From assembly GCF_018860505.1 (NCBI RefSeq), contig NZ_JAHKPU010000018.1, positions 187,643-239,727 of the forward strand: a stretch of 52,085 nucleotides of DNA, given 5' to 3'. The position numbers and the translations under genes are program-made. Below, piece by piece: positions 18,030 to 25,971 of the stretch; the first letter of the stretch is position 1, and each line of letters starts with the position of its first letter. The stretch comes from Pacificibacter marinus. Its GTDB lineage: Bacteria > Pseudomonadota > Alphaproteobacteria > Rhodobacterales > Rhodobacteraceae. Below the pieces are notes generated by a model that saw only the letters and a list, made by a program, of their open reading frames with translations, made no database searches and was not told where the DNA came from.

Positions 18030-19067
18030 TTAGCGCAGACCTTCGATCAGATCATGCATATCGCTGGGCAAAGGGGCTTCAAACCGAATGTTTTCTTCAG
18101 TCACAGGGTGCACAAACCCCAAGACAGCCGCGTGCAAAGCTTGACGCGGGAAAGCCGCAATCGCCGCCAATGATGCCTCGGAAATCCCAGCCTTATGCGA
18201 CAGCTTGCGTTTGCCACCATAGGTTTGGTCCCCGATCAATCCGTGCCCTGCGTGTGTCATATGCACACGAATTTGGTGTGTCCGCCCTGTTTCCAACCAG
18301 CATTCCACCAAGGTCAGCTGATGCGGCAGACCGTATTGCTCCAACACACGCGCACGGGTGATGGCGTGACGCCCCTCACTAAAGGACACCGCTTGTTTTT
18401 GCCGATCCGTCTTGTGACGCCCCAGCATGGTGGTGATGCGCATGATGTTCGAGCCTTCAAAGCTCACACCCTTGACACCACGCAGACGCGGATCCATCAC
18501 ATCGGGCATGCCGTAAACCAGCGCGGTGTATTTGCGCTCGACTGTGTGTTTCTCGAATTGTTTTGCCAAACCTTGATGCGCCACATCGCTTTTGGCCACG
18601 ACCAGCAAGCCGGACGTGTCTTTGTCGATGCGGTGTACAATGCCGGGGCGCTTTTCGCCGCCGATACCAGACAGGCTATCCCCGCAATGGTGCATCAACG
18701 CGTTGACCAAAGTGCCAGAGGGCGATCCAGGGGCAGGATGCACCACCATGCCCACAGGTTTGTTGACCACCACTAAATGTTCGTCTTCAAAAATGATATC
18801 CAGCGGAATGTCTTCGGCTACCAAGTGACTGTCCACGGGTTGCTCGACTGTAATCACCACAGCGGCCCCTTCGACGATCTTAGCCTTTTGATCCAGCGCA
18901 GGCTTACCGTTGACCACAACAGACCCATCCGCGATCAATTTCGCCAAACGCGACCGCGATAGGTTCGCATCCGCTGGCACATCACGCGCAATCGCCTTAT
19001 CAAGACGGTTAGGCGGGTTTTCCGCGATGGTGAATTCAACGGTGATAAGTGGAGCGCTAAGAGACAT
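18030..19067 (-). CDS. rluD: 23S rRNA pseudouridine synthase, RluD family
   Basis: A 345-residue RluA/RluD-family enzyme. An N-terminal S4 domain (LSRSRLAKLIADGSVVVNGK) is followed by the catalytic domain with motif GIVHRIDKDTSGLLVVAK, whose Asp attacks the uridine. The C-terminal part contains LVECWLETGRTHQIRVHM. The family isomerises uridines in helix 69 of 23S rRNA. The minus-strand frame extends to 19343, but ATG 19067 yields the standard N-terminus. This start overlaps, on the opposite strand, the start of the DUF6476 gene: both use the CATG at 19065-19068. It lies upstream of rpoH on the same strand. Confidence 0.92.
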   Translation of the reverse strand: MSLSAPLITVEFTIAENPPNRLDKAIARDVPADANLSRSRLAKLIADGSVVVNGKPALDQKAKIVEGAAVVITVEQPVDSHLVAEDIPLDIIFEDEHLVVVNKPVGMVVHPAPGSPSGTLVNALMHHCGDSLSGIGGEKRPGIVHRIDKDTSGLLVVAKSDVAHQGLAKQFEKHTVERKYTALVYGMPDVMDPRLRGVKGVSFEGSNIMRITTMLGRHKTDRQKQAVSFSEGRHAITRARVLEQYGLPHQLTLVECWLETGRTHQIRVHMTHAGHGLIGDQTYGGKRKLSHKAGISEASLAAIAAFPRQALHAAVLGFVHPVTEENIRFEAPLPSDMHDLIEGLR

Positions 19068-19404
19068 GATTGATCCGGTACAGAGCGACCCAAAGGATTT
19101 GGACGCGAGAATTGACCCAAAAGCGATGGCAGGACTCACGCTGATGCGCAGGCTTGTCACATCGCTCTTGGTGGTGATGATTTTGGGGTTCCTACTCCTG
19201 ATCGGCCTGCTTGTCACCCGTTTCCCATCAATGAACGGCACTGTGAGCTTTGATTTACCCGCAAACATCGCTTTGCCAGCAGGCGCCACCGCGCAAAACT
19301 TTACGCGCGGAGCCGATTGGGTGGCGATTGTGACGACAGACAATCAGATTTTGATCTTTGATGCTGATACAGGCGCTTTGCGTCAGACTGTAGTGATTGA
19401 GTAA
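19066..19404 (+). CDS. DUF6476-family one-span membrane protein
   Basis: A 112-residue protein with one membrane helix (LVTSLLVVMILGFLLLIGLL) and a C-terminal domain of about 60 residues. That domain reads ITLP-like text (FDLPANIALPAGATAQNFTR) and ends ILIFDADTGALRQTVVI, as in the Rhodobacterales DUF6476 family that is usually adjacent to rluD. It may be a bitopic inner-membrane protein with a periplasmic beta domain; function is unknown. The chosen ATG at 19066 shares bases with the rluD start on the other strand. A start at Met22 or Met27 (MAGLTLMRRL) is a plausible alternative that would remove the overlap. It converges with yaaA, six bases apart. Confidence 0.78.
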   Translation: MIDPVQSDPKDLDARIDPKAMAGLTLMRRLVTSLLVVMILGFLLLIGLLVTRFPSMNGTVSFDLPANIALPAGATAQNFTRGADWVAIVTTDNQILIFDADTGALRQTVVIE

Positions 19405-19410
19405 CGCGCT

Positions 19411-20178
19411 CTAACTATCGCGCGAGAACACCAGTGTCGCCGCGTCAGATTTTGCCGCGTCAAAGGCATAGCCACCACTGTCAAAATCGCGCAGGTGTTT
19501 GACCTCGCGGATGCGGTTTTCGATGACAAAGCGCGCCATCGCGCCTCGTGCTTTTTTCGCGTAAAAACTAATGGTTTTCTCAGCGCCGTCACGGCGCTCC
19601 AAGAACACGGGCGTGATCACTTTGGGGGTCAGCACGTCTGTTTTCACCACAGAGAAATATTCCGTAGAGGCGCAGTTGACCACAAACTCTGACTGGCTCG
19701 CTTTGGCGGCGTCATTCAGGGCATGTGCGATTTTATCGCCCCAGAACGCATAGAGGTTTTTGCCCTTGGGCGAGGCCAATCGACTGCCCATTTCCAAACG
19801 ATAGGCTTGGATCGCATCCAATGGCCGCAAGATACCATAAAGTCCTGATAAGATACGCAGATGATCTTGCGCATAAGGGATCGTGTCCGCATCAAAACTG
19901 ACCGCATCCAGCCCCGTATAAGTATCGCCATCAAACATATACATCGCCTGTTTGACCGCATCTACGTCAGGGGTGTCAGAGAAATTCGAAAAGCGTTCCA
20001 CGTTCAATTCCGCCAATTTTTCGCTGATCCCCATCAATTTACGCAGGGCAGCCACATCTAACTGCTGCGCTATCTCGATCAGCTCTTTGGTCTCGGCGGT
20101 AAAGCTGGGGGTCGTGCGCTCAATGCCCACAACAGGATCCATGTTCAATTTTTTGGCGGGGGAAATAACAGCTAACAT
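19411..20178 (-). CDS. yaaA: Peroxide stress protein YaaA (UPF0246/DUF328)
   Basis: A 255-residue protein that starts with the family hallmark MLAVISPAKKLNMDP. It continues through SDTPDVDAVKQAMYMFDGDTYTG-type text, LYGILRPLDAIQAYRLEMGS, and the C-terminal FYAKKARGAMARFVI. In E. coli YaaA lowers free iron and protects DNA under hydrogen peroxide, and it has a DNA-binding fold. GAGGA lies seven bases before the start. A pair of tandem palindromic 11-mers sits 32-58 bases upstream of the start (20210-20236) and may be its operator. Confidence 0.93.
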   Translation of the reverse strand: MLAVISPAKKLNMDPVVGIERTTPSFTAETKELIEIAQQLDVAALRKLMGISEKLAELNVERFSNFSDTPDVDAVKQAMYMFDGDTYTGLDAVSFDADTIPYAQDHLRILSGLYGILRPLDAIQAYRLEMGSRLASPKGKNLYAFWGDKIAHALNDAAKASQSEFVVNCASTEYFSVVKTDVLTPKVITPVFLERRDGAEKTISFYAKKARGAMARFVIENRIREVKHLRDFDSGGYAFDAAKSDAATLVFSRDS

Positions 20179-20486
20179 TTTGGATCCTCACATCGCCCCA
20201 AAAGAAAAACGTCCCAGACGGGAATCGTCCCAGACGCGGCGTGGTTATGTTTGACGCTGATTTTGTCACGAATTGAAGGGAAAAACCACGGGACAAATAG
20301 CGCAGATCACGCTCTTTCGGTTCACATTGATGTGCGCATATGACCTTGTTCAGGCCGCTGCACTTTAGAAAATTTATCCATAGACCCACGTCGCCCAAGA
20401 ATTGCGTTGCGCAGGGCCGCACAAGCGCCACATGACCTCGGCTTTGTCAGCCCTACCCATCTTTATACAGCACTCTCGCGGTGGCG
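20179..20486. other. Gene-free spacer between yaaA and the YciI gene
   Basis: About 310 bases without a credible gene. It holds the yaaA promoter region with the tandem palindromic repeats at 20210-20236. It also has an inverted repeat AGCGCCAC (20424-20431) / GTGGCGCT (20481-20488) with a 49-base loop overlapping the end of the YciI gene. A TTATCCATA, one mismatch from a DnaA box, lies near 20374. None is proven functional. Confidence 0.5.
20210..20236. promoter_or_regulatory. Tandem palindromic repeats upstream of yaaA (candidate operator)
   Basis: Two identical 11-mers, CGTCCCAGACG, lie 16 bases apart start to start. Each is itself a dyad (CGTC-CCA-GACG). They are 32-58 bases upstream of the yaaA start codon on the minus strand. 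Confidence 0.4.
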
Positions 20487-20873
20487 CTAATTCAGATGGA
20501 CCGCATTGGTTGAAAGGCCAACCGAAAGGGACAGGGAGCCTTCGTTTATCATCCACCGCCGTAACGTGAAAACACGCGCGCCGCTTTTGTGCATCGGGTC
20601 AGCCTCAGCCAGTTCACGGGCGACTTCCAAGCTCTCAGCGCGGTAGATAATCAAGCCCATCCCCTGCATATTATCTCCGCTTTCATCGGACATAGGCCCC
20701 GCAAAAGCAAGCTGACCTGCCGTTTCCAATTGCGCCTGATAGGCAAGGTGATCATGCAGGGATGCCTTTACAGCATCAGGCCCCATTGCTGGCGTGCTTT
20801 GCGCTACGTAAAGTTCAAGTGCCAAAGCGCCGCGTGACTTTGCTTCTGCTTTGTAATCCGCCCATTTCACCAT
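20487..20873 (-). CDS. YciI-family protein
   Basis: A 128-residue protein with the ferredoxin-like YciI fold. The segment LHDHLAYQAQLETAGQLAFA carries the conserved His, a Gly-Pro follows (AGPM), and the family's ADP tripeptide appears in ELAEADPMHKSGAR. YciI homologues include TftG, which dehalogenates a chlorinated hydroxyquinone in the 2,4,5-trichlorophenoxyacetate pathway, and muconolactone-isomerase-like proteins. That matters because the gene is divergent from an operon ending in an intradiol dioxygenase. The start has AAGGAT eight bases upstream. A role in the same aromatic pathway is inference. The C-terminal ~15 residues extend past the usual fold. Confidence 0.8.
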   Translation of the reverse strand: MVKWADYKAEAKSRGALALELYVAQSTPAMGPDAVKASLHDHLAYQAQLETAGQLAFAGPMSDESGDNMQGMGLIIYRAESLEVARELAEADPMHKSGARVFTLRRWMINEGSLSLSVGLSTNAVHLN

Positions 20874-20889
20874 TTTGTGTATCCTTAAA

Positions 20890-20901
20890 AATATCGATAT
20901 T
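20890..20901. promoter_or_regulatory. 12-bp perfect palindrome in the YciI/catabolic-operon divergent promoter
   Basis: AATATCGATATT is self-complementary and sits in the 83-base spacer between the two divergent starts, in an AT-rich setting. A TTGACA follows at 20904. It is a candidate operator for an unlinked regulator. Confidence 0.35.
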
Positions 20902-20956
20902 AATTGACAAGTGATGATATAGTAGGCAGAAATAATGGAAACTTACAAGGATTGAG

Positions 20957-21823
20957 ATGATGAAATATTTGGTTGGGCAGACAGATTCGGGCGTCGCGGT
21001 CTTTGCTGTACAAGGCGAAAATGCGGTTAATCTTACGGCTTTGAATTCTGCGATCGGGGCTGATTTGATGGCCTTGATCCAATCACCTGATTTAATCGAA
21101 ACGGTGGCAAACAAAGTCGCTGAGGCGCCAAAAGTGGCGGTTTCATCCATCACGCCCGCCCTGCCCGTCGCCAACCCCGGCACGATCATTTGTCTTGGTT
21201 TGAACTATACAGATCACATCAAAGAGGGCGGCTACGATATTCCCGATTACCCTGCACTATTCATGCGTTCTAAGAATTCCATCATGGCCGCCGGCGCGCC
21301 GCTCGTGCGTCCGACCTGTTCAGATAAACTCGATTATGAAGCCGAATTGATGATCGTCATCGGCAAAGGCGGGCGTCACATTTCCGAGGCGGACGCGCTA
21401 GACCATGTCTTTGGTTACACCGTGTTCAACGACGGCTCTGTACGCGATTATCAGCGTAAAACCCATCAATGGACGCCGGGGAAAAACTTTGACAACACCG
21501 GCGCAATCGGTCCTATTGTAGTGACCCCAGATGAGGTCCCCAGCGGCGCAAGTGGCCTGAAAATCGAAAGTCGTGTTGGCACAGAGATTTTGCAATCCTC
21601 CAACACTGGCAACATGATTTGGTCGGTCGCGCAAACGATTGCGACGATTTCAGAATACACGACGCTTGAAGCGGGCGATTTGATTGCCATGGGCACGCCC
21701 CCCGGTGTTGGCCACGCTAAAAAACCAAACCCACGCTGGCTAAAGCCTGGTGAAATCGTTGATATCGAAATCGAAGGTATCGGTATTTGTTCAAATCCAA
21801 TCGTAGATGAGGTGAAAGCCTGA
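20957..21823 (+). CDS. Fumarylacetoacetate hydrolase (FAH)-family enzyme
   Basis: A 288-residue protein of the FAH superfamily. An N-terminal cap of about 70 residues precedes the catalytic domain starting GTIICLGLNYTDHIKEGG. The divalent-metal site is visible as KLDYEAELMIVIG (two Glu) and the downstream Asp in FNDGSVRDYQ. The substrate loop HQWTPGKNFDNTGAIGP and the C-terminal GDLIAMGTPPGVGHAKKP are standard. Relatives cleave or decarboxylate 2-oxo acids, isomerise ring-fission products (HpcE/HpaG) or hydrolyse acylpyruvates. As first gene of an operon ending in a ring-cleavage dioxygenase it likely acts on the ring-fission product, but the exact reaction is not determined. AAGG lies six bases upstream. 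Its stop overlaps the next start (TGATG). Confidence 0.87.
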   Translation: MMKYLVGQTDSGVAVFAVQGENAVNLTALNSAIGADLMALIQSPDLIETVANKVAEAPKVAVSSITPALPVANPGTIICLGLNYTDHIKEGGYDIPDYPALFMRSKNSIMAAGAPLVRPTCSDKLDYEAELMIVIGKGGRHISEADALDHVFGYTVFNDGSVRDYQRKTHQWTPGKNFDNTGAIGPIVVTPDEVPSGASGLKIESRVGTEILQSSNTGNMIWSVAQTIATISEYTTLEAGDLIAMGTPPGVGHAKKPNPRWLKPGEIVDIEIEGIGICSNPIVDEVKA

Positions 21824-22488
21824 TGACAGCTCCAACTGGTAAAGCCCTCGAAGCGCTGCGCGCAAAAGCCCAAGAAGATCACCGTTCTTTGCGGGGGCGT
21901 ATAGATAAACTGTCCCCTGACGCGATCGATTTGATCTTACGCGATGCGCGGTCGCATTATGCTTGGACGGACAAACCGATTGATGACGCGTTGTTGCATG
22001 AACTTTACGACATCACGATCAATGGGCCGACCAGCATGAACACGCTGCCTGCACGCTTTGTTTTTGTAAAAACACCGGAAGGTAAAGAGCGGCTGGCAAA
22101 ATCACTCAAGCCGCAAAACGTCAGTAAAATGATGGGCGCACCGGTCACAGCGATTATTGCATATGATACGGATTTCTGGAAAGAGCTGCCGTTTTTGTTC
22201 CCACACGAGGACCGTCGCCACCTGTTTGCTGACAAGCCAGAACATTGCGAAGACACAGCTTACCGCAACGGTACGATGCAAGGGGCTTACTTTATGATTG
22301 CCGCCCGCGCGCTGGGTCTTGATGTTGGGGCAATGTCAGGGTTTTCCAATGCGATTGTCGATGAAGAATTCTTTGCAGGCACAACTGTAAAATCAAATTT
22401 TCTATGTAATATCGGATATGCCGATGAAACCGCTTTGTTCCAAAAGCTGCCCCGCTTTGCCTTCGATCAGGTGTGCAGCTTTGCGTAA
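21823..22488 (+). CDS. Nitroreductase-family protein, RutE (malonic semialdehyde reductase)-like
   Basis: A 221-residue FMN-dependent nitroreductase-fold protein. Key segments are GPTSMNTLPARFVFV, APVTAIIAYDTDFWKELP, the middle YRNGTMQGAYFMIAARALGLD and the C-terminal DEEFFAGTTVKSNFLCNIGYA, which together match RutE more than classic nitroreductases. RutE reduces 3-oxopropanoate to 3-hydroxypropanoate in pyrimidine degradation. No other rut gene is here, so in this operon it more likely reduces an aldehyde or enone intermediate of aromatic breakdown, or replaces a maleylacetate reductase. That is inference. It is translationally coupled to the FAH gene (start overlaps the stop). An N-terminal extension of about 25 residues precedes the family domain. 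Confidence 0.83.
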   Translation: MTAPTGKALEALRAKAQEDHRSLRGRIDKLSPDAIDLILRDARSHYAWTDKPIDDALLHELYDITINGPTSMNTLPARFVFVKTPEGKERLAKSLKPQNVSKMMGAPVTAIIAYDTDFWKELPFLFPHEDRRHLFADKPEHCEDTAYRNGTMQGAYFMIAARALGLDVGAMSGFSNAIVDEEFFAGTTVKSNFLCNIGYADETALFQKLPRFAFDQVCSFA

Positions 22489-22500
22489 AGGGTAGGCACG

Positions 22501-22959
22501 ATGGCAATTAAAATGAAATCTGTCGTCACCTACCGTGCAACGGCGACCTGCCCAAGCCATTCACGCACGGACATTCCCGTGCGTGATCTCAAGGTGGTGA
22601 TCGATGAGCCACTTGAGCGAGGAGGGTCCAATCTTGGCCCGACCCCGACAGAGGCCGCGATGACGGCTTTGATCGCCTGTACAAATGTGATCGGACATAA
22701 GAACGCACAACGCCTTGGTGTTGATTTGGGAGAAATCACCATCGATGCAGCGTGCCAATTTGATCGGCGCGGCGTCCTCATGCAAGAGGAAATAGACGTG
22801 CCGTTCCCCGCAATCACATTGACTGTGAATTGCACCACATCCGCCAGTCAGGAGGAGCTGACCTTGGTGGGTATTGAAACGGCAAAATACTGCGCCATTG
22901 CCAAACTGTTTGAGGCAGCAGGCACAGACCTAACCGTGAATTGGAAGAAGACGACATAA
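22501..22959 (+). CDS. OsmC-family protein
   Basis: A 152-residue OsmC-fold protein with both conserved redox cysteines: one in MTALIACTNVIGHKNAQRLG, the other near the C-terminus in AKYCAIAKLFEAAG. OsmC/Ohr proteins reduce organic hydroperoxides, and related YhfA-type members have unknown roles. AAAGGG lies a short distance before the ATG and the gene follows the reductase by 12 bases, so it is in the same transcript. In a catabolic operon it could remove peroxides or reactive quinone products formed during dioxygenase action; this is inferred from position only. Confidence 0.85.
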   Translation: MAIKMKSVVTYRATATCPSHSRTDIPVRDLKVVIDEPLERGGSNLGPTPTEAAMTALIACTNVIGHKNAQRLGVDLGEITIDAACQFDRRGVLMQEEIDVPFPAITLTVNCTTSASQEELTLVGIETAKYCAIAKLFEAAGTDLTVNWKKTT

Positions 22960-23002
22960 TAATTTTTGCGGGAAACACCCGCTTTTCTGGGAGGAGAAAA
23001 AG

Positions 23003-24076
23003 ATGAAAAATTGGACACTATGCGGCCTTATGGGCGCAGCTCTTGTGACGATGACCGCCTTGCCTGTCGCTGCGCAGGAAAAAATTTCTGCTGTGGTAAT
23101 CGATGGTTATCCAGACCGTTCCCTATGGGTTCGCGAGTTTTCGGATTTCTTTATTCCTGAGGTTGACCGCCGTCTTGCCGAGACAGGCAACTACGTTATG
23201 GACTGGCAAGAAAACTACGGCGGCTCCATCGTAAAACCTCGTGGTGTTTTGGAAGGCGTGCAACTTGGTCTTGGCGACATCGGTATCGTCACCACAATTT
23301 TTCACTCATCGAAACTCCCCAGTCAGGGCATCGCAGCTGTAACGCCTTTTGTGTCATCTGACGCACGCGCTGTTGCGAAAGCGGTTGATGAGATCGCCCG
23401 TGAGTTCCCCGCCATGCAAAACGAATTTGCGGCGCAGAACCAAGTTTATCTGGCAACCGGTGTTGTGCTTGATAGCTACCAAGTGTTTTCCGCAAAAGAA
23501 ATTACGTCTATTTCTGACGTTGAGGGCTTTAAAGTCGCAGGCGCAGGTATGAACCTGCGGTATCTTGAAGGCATCCAAGGCGCGGCAGGTGTGCGTGGCG
23601 GGCTGACCGATTTCTACAACATGTTACAAACGGGTTTGGTGGATGCGGCATTGCTTTGGCCAGAAGCCGCTGCGACCTTTAAAATCTCTGAAGTCGGCCC
23701 ATACATGTTGCGTGCAGACCTTGGTGCTGTGAACTCAAAAACGGTCACAGTGAACGCTGATTACTGGGCGAAATTGCCAGACGAAGTCAAAAGTGTCTTG
23801 CAGGCGGTCTCAATCGACTACCGTGATCGTCTTGCTGGTATCGCTATGGATCGCGCGGCAGAATCAGAAGCGGCCTATGTCGCCGCAGGCGGCACGATCA
23901 TTGATGTGTCCGATGCTGATCGCGCCGCTTGGGCCGCTGCTATTCCGAACATCGCACAGGAATGGGCGTCATCTTTGAATGATGTGGGTGAACCCGGTTC
24001 AGAGATGCTTGCTGCCTATTTGGCAAAGCTTGAAACCGAAGGGTTCACAGGCGTTCGCGACTGGTCACAGCCTTAA
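23003..24076 (+). CDS. dctP: TRAP transporter substrate-binding protein (DctP family)
   Basis: A 357-residue periplasmic binding protein with a cleavable signal peptide (CGLMGAALVTMTALPVAAQ). The DctP domain follows, with DIGIVTTIFHSSKLPSQG, DVEGFKVAGAGMNLRYLEG and GLVDAALLWPEAA. The Arg in the GMNLRYL segment occupies the place where DctP-type proteins usually bind a substrate carboxylate. It captures an organic anion for the DctQ/DctM permease encoded next. The substrate is not determinable, but the operon context suggests an aromatic or ring-derived acid. GGAG lies about ten bases upstream of the start. Confidence 0.9.
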   Translation: MKNWTLCGLMGAALVTMTALPVAAQEKISAVVIDGYPDRSLWVREFSDFFIPEVDRRLAETGNYVMDWQENYGGSIVKPRGVLEGVQLGLGDIGIVTTIFHSSKLPSQGIAAVTPFVSSDARAVAKAVDEIAREFPAMQNEFAAQNQVYLATGVVLDSYQVFSAKEITSISDVEGFKVAGAGMNLRYLEGIQGAAGVRGGLTDFYNMLQTGLVDAALLWPEAAATFKISEVGPYMLRADLGAVNSKTVTVNADYWAKLPDEVKSVLQAVSIDYRDRLAGIAMDRAAESEAAYVAAGGTIIDVSDADRAAWAAAIPNIAQEWASSLNDVGEPGSEMLAAYLAKLETEGFTGVRDWSQP

Positions 24077-24103
24077 TCTGCTCCCCAGAAAGAGGACATA
24101 TCC

Positions 24104-24655
24104 ATGTTTAAAACTGCACTCAGCGGCCTTTCTGGGGTTGCTCATACACTCGCAATTGCTGCCAACGTGGCCGGAACCTTAATGGTTTTGGCCCTGGTGG
24201 TGATCCTAAATGTCGACGTGATTGCACGCGGTATTTTTAACGCGCCCATCAAAGGCACCTATGAAATCGTCCAGCTTTCGGTGGTTTTTATCGTGTTCTT
24301 ACAATTGGCCGACGTGGCCCGTGTTGACAGGCTGACCCGCTCTGATGGGTTTCTAAACCTGCTACATGATCGCCGCCCAAAGCTGACTGCGAACCTGCGA
24401 CGGATCATCAATGCCGTGTCTGCAATTTTCATGTTTTTAATATCATACATCATGTTTCCTGAATTTGTGCACATGTGGAACACGCAAGACTTTTTCGGCA
24501 TCCCCGGTCTGTTCACAGTGCCTTGGTGGCCGATCAAATTGGTCATCGCGTCGGGCTGTGCCTTGTCCAGTCTGATCTTTGTTCTCAAGGTTATCACCGC
24601 GCAGGATCGCCCAGCCCTGATCCGCGCCCCAGAGCATAAAGAGACCTCTAAATGA
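24104..24655 (+). CDS. dctQ: TRAP transporter small permease subunit (DctQ family)
   Basis: A 183-residue protein with four predicted membrane helices, including GTLMVLALVVILNVDVIARG and IIQLSVVFIVFLQLAD-like text. The segment IARGIFNAPIKGTYEIVQLS is the DctQ signature. The C-terminus is cytoplasmic and charged. It pairs with DctM to form the membrane sector of a Na+-coupled tripartite transporter. Its last four bases overlap the dctM start (ATGA at 24652). Confidence 0.9.
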   Translation: MFKTALSGLSGVAHTLAIAANVAGTLMVLALVVILNVDVIARGIFNAPIKGTYEIVQLSVVFIVFLQLADVARVDRLTRSDGFLNLLHDRRPKLTANLRRIINAVSAIFMFLISYIMFPEFVHMWNTQDFFGIPGLFTVPWWPIKLVIASGCALSSLIFVLKVITAQDRPALIRAPEHKETSK

Positions 24656-25959
24656 GCCCTATTGAAATTGGCCTAATATCGGTCGTCGCAATCGTTTTTC
24701 TAATCTACGCGGGGCTTTATATCCCCATCGCACTTGGCACTGTATCCTTGGTCTCCATCTGGTTGATGCGCGACAACTTTACCCTGTCGTTGAATCTGCT
24801 CAAAGTGGCCGTGGGTGACAGCGCGATGGAATATTCTTTCGCCACCATCCCTTTGTTCACCTTTATGGGGCTTATCGTCTCGAAGGCAGGGTTGGGCAGT
24901 GACATTTACGAAGTTTTGACCCAACGCTTTCGCAAGGTGAAAGGCGGGATTGGCATGGCCACAGTTGGCGCCAACGCTATCTTTGCAGCCGTGACAGGAT
25001 CATCCATCGCCTCGGCCTCTGTGTTCACAAAGGTCTCTGTGCCAGAGATGATTGCGCAAGACTACAATCCGCGCTTTGCCGTTGGTGTGGTCGCGGGATC
25101 TTCCGTGCTTGGTATGATCATTCCGCCCTCCGCGATGTTGATCATTTACTCTTTTGTTTCCGAGCAATCGGTCGGCGATATGTTCCTTGCTGGTGTTATA
25201 CCAGGCGTTATGCTGGCAGTCTTCTACGTCGGTGCGATTTGGTTTATGGGACGGTTCACCCCCAATTTCGTTGGCGGCCGAGTCGTGCAAGACACCGAAT
25301 GGATGTCCATGCGTGAGATTGCATCTAAAACCCTTCCGACCTTGTTCCTTATCACAGTCGTGCTTGGCGGCATCTATTCAGGCTGGCTTACGGCCGTAGA
25401 AGCGGGGGCCGCAGGTGGGCTTGTCGCGCTTGTCATTGCGGTCGCCAGACGATCTATGACGTTCAAAGGCTTTTGGGATGCGCTGTTAGAAACAGGTCAC
25501 ATCACCGCGGCCATTCTGTTTTTGATCACCGCTGCGTCTATCTACAGCCGGATGCTTGGGCTGGCGGGTCTACCAAACCAATTGCAAGACTTACTAGCGG
25601 GCAATGAGACGTCATTTTGGATAATCATGATCCTGTACGTGATGCTCATGCTTTTTCTTGGAACACTTCTTGATACAGCCTCGATCATTTTGATCGTCGT
25701 GCCGCTGTTCTTGCCTCTTGTCGAAGCGATGGACATGTCGCTCGTTTGGTTCGGGATCATCACGGTTGTTGGCGCTGAAATCGGTCTGCTGACCCCACCA
25801 CTGGGCATATCTTGTTTCGTGATCAAATCGACACTGAATGATGACCGCATCTCATTGATGGACGTCTTCATGGGCGCCCTACCCTTTGCCTTTGTCATGC
25901 TGGTCGCACTGCTCCTTTTGATCCAGTTCCCGATCCTAAGCCTTATCCTTTTGAACTAG
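24652..25959 (+). CDS. dctM: TRAP transporter large permease subunit (DctM family)
   Basis: A 435-residue polytopic protein with about 12 membrane helices. Family landmarks are ATIPLFTFMGLIVSKAGLGS, the AAVTGSSIASASVF loop, VAGSSVLGMIIPPSAMLIIY, and the C-terminal EIGLLTPPLGISCFVIKS. The two GxxxPPS/TPP re-entrant hairpins are where DctM proteins bind Na+ and substrate. It completes the TRAP system begun by dctP and dctQ. Twelve bases separate it from the dioxygenase gene. Confidence 0.93.
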   Translation: MSPIEIGLISVVAIVFLIYAGLYIPIALGTVSLVSIWLMRDNFTLSLNLLKVAVGDSAMEYSFATIPLFTFMGLIVSKAGLGSDIYEVLTQRFRKVKGGIGMATVGANAIFAAVTGSSIASASVFTKVSVPEMIAQDYNPRFAVGVVAGSSVLGMIIPPSAMLIIYSFVSEQSVGDMFLAGVIPGVMLAVFYVGAIWFMGRFTPNFVGGRVVQDTEWMSMREIASKTLPTLFLITVVLGGIYSGWLTAVEAGAAGGLVALVIAVARRSMTFKGFWDALLETGHITAAILFLITAASIYSRMLGLAGLPNQLQDLLAGNETSFWIIMILYVMLMLFLGTLLDTASIILIVVPLFLPLVEAMDMSLVWFGIITVVGAEIGLLTPPLGISCFVIKSTLNDDRISLMDVFMGALPFAFVMLVALLLLIQFPILSLILLN

Positions 25960-25971
25960 GAGACCTGCCCG

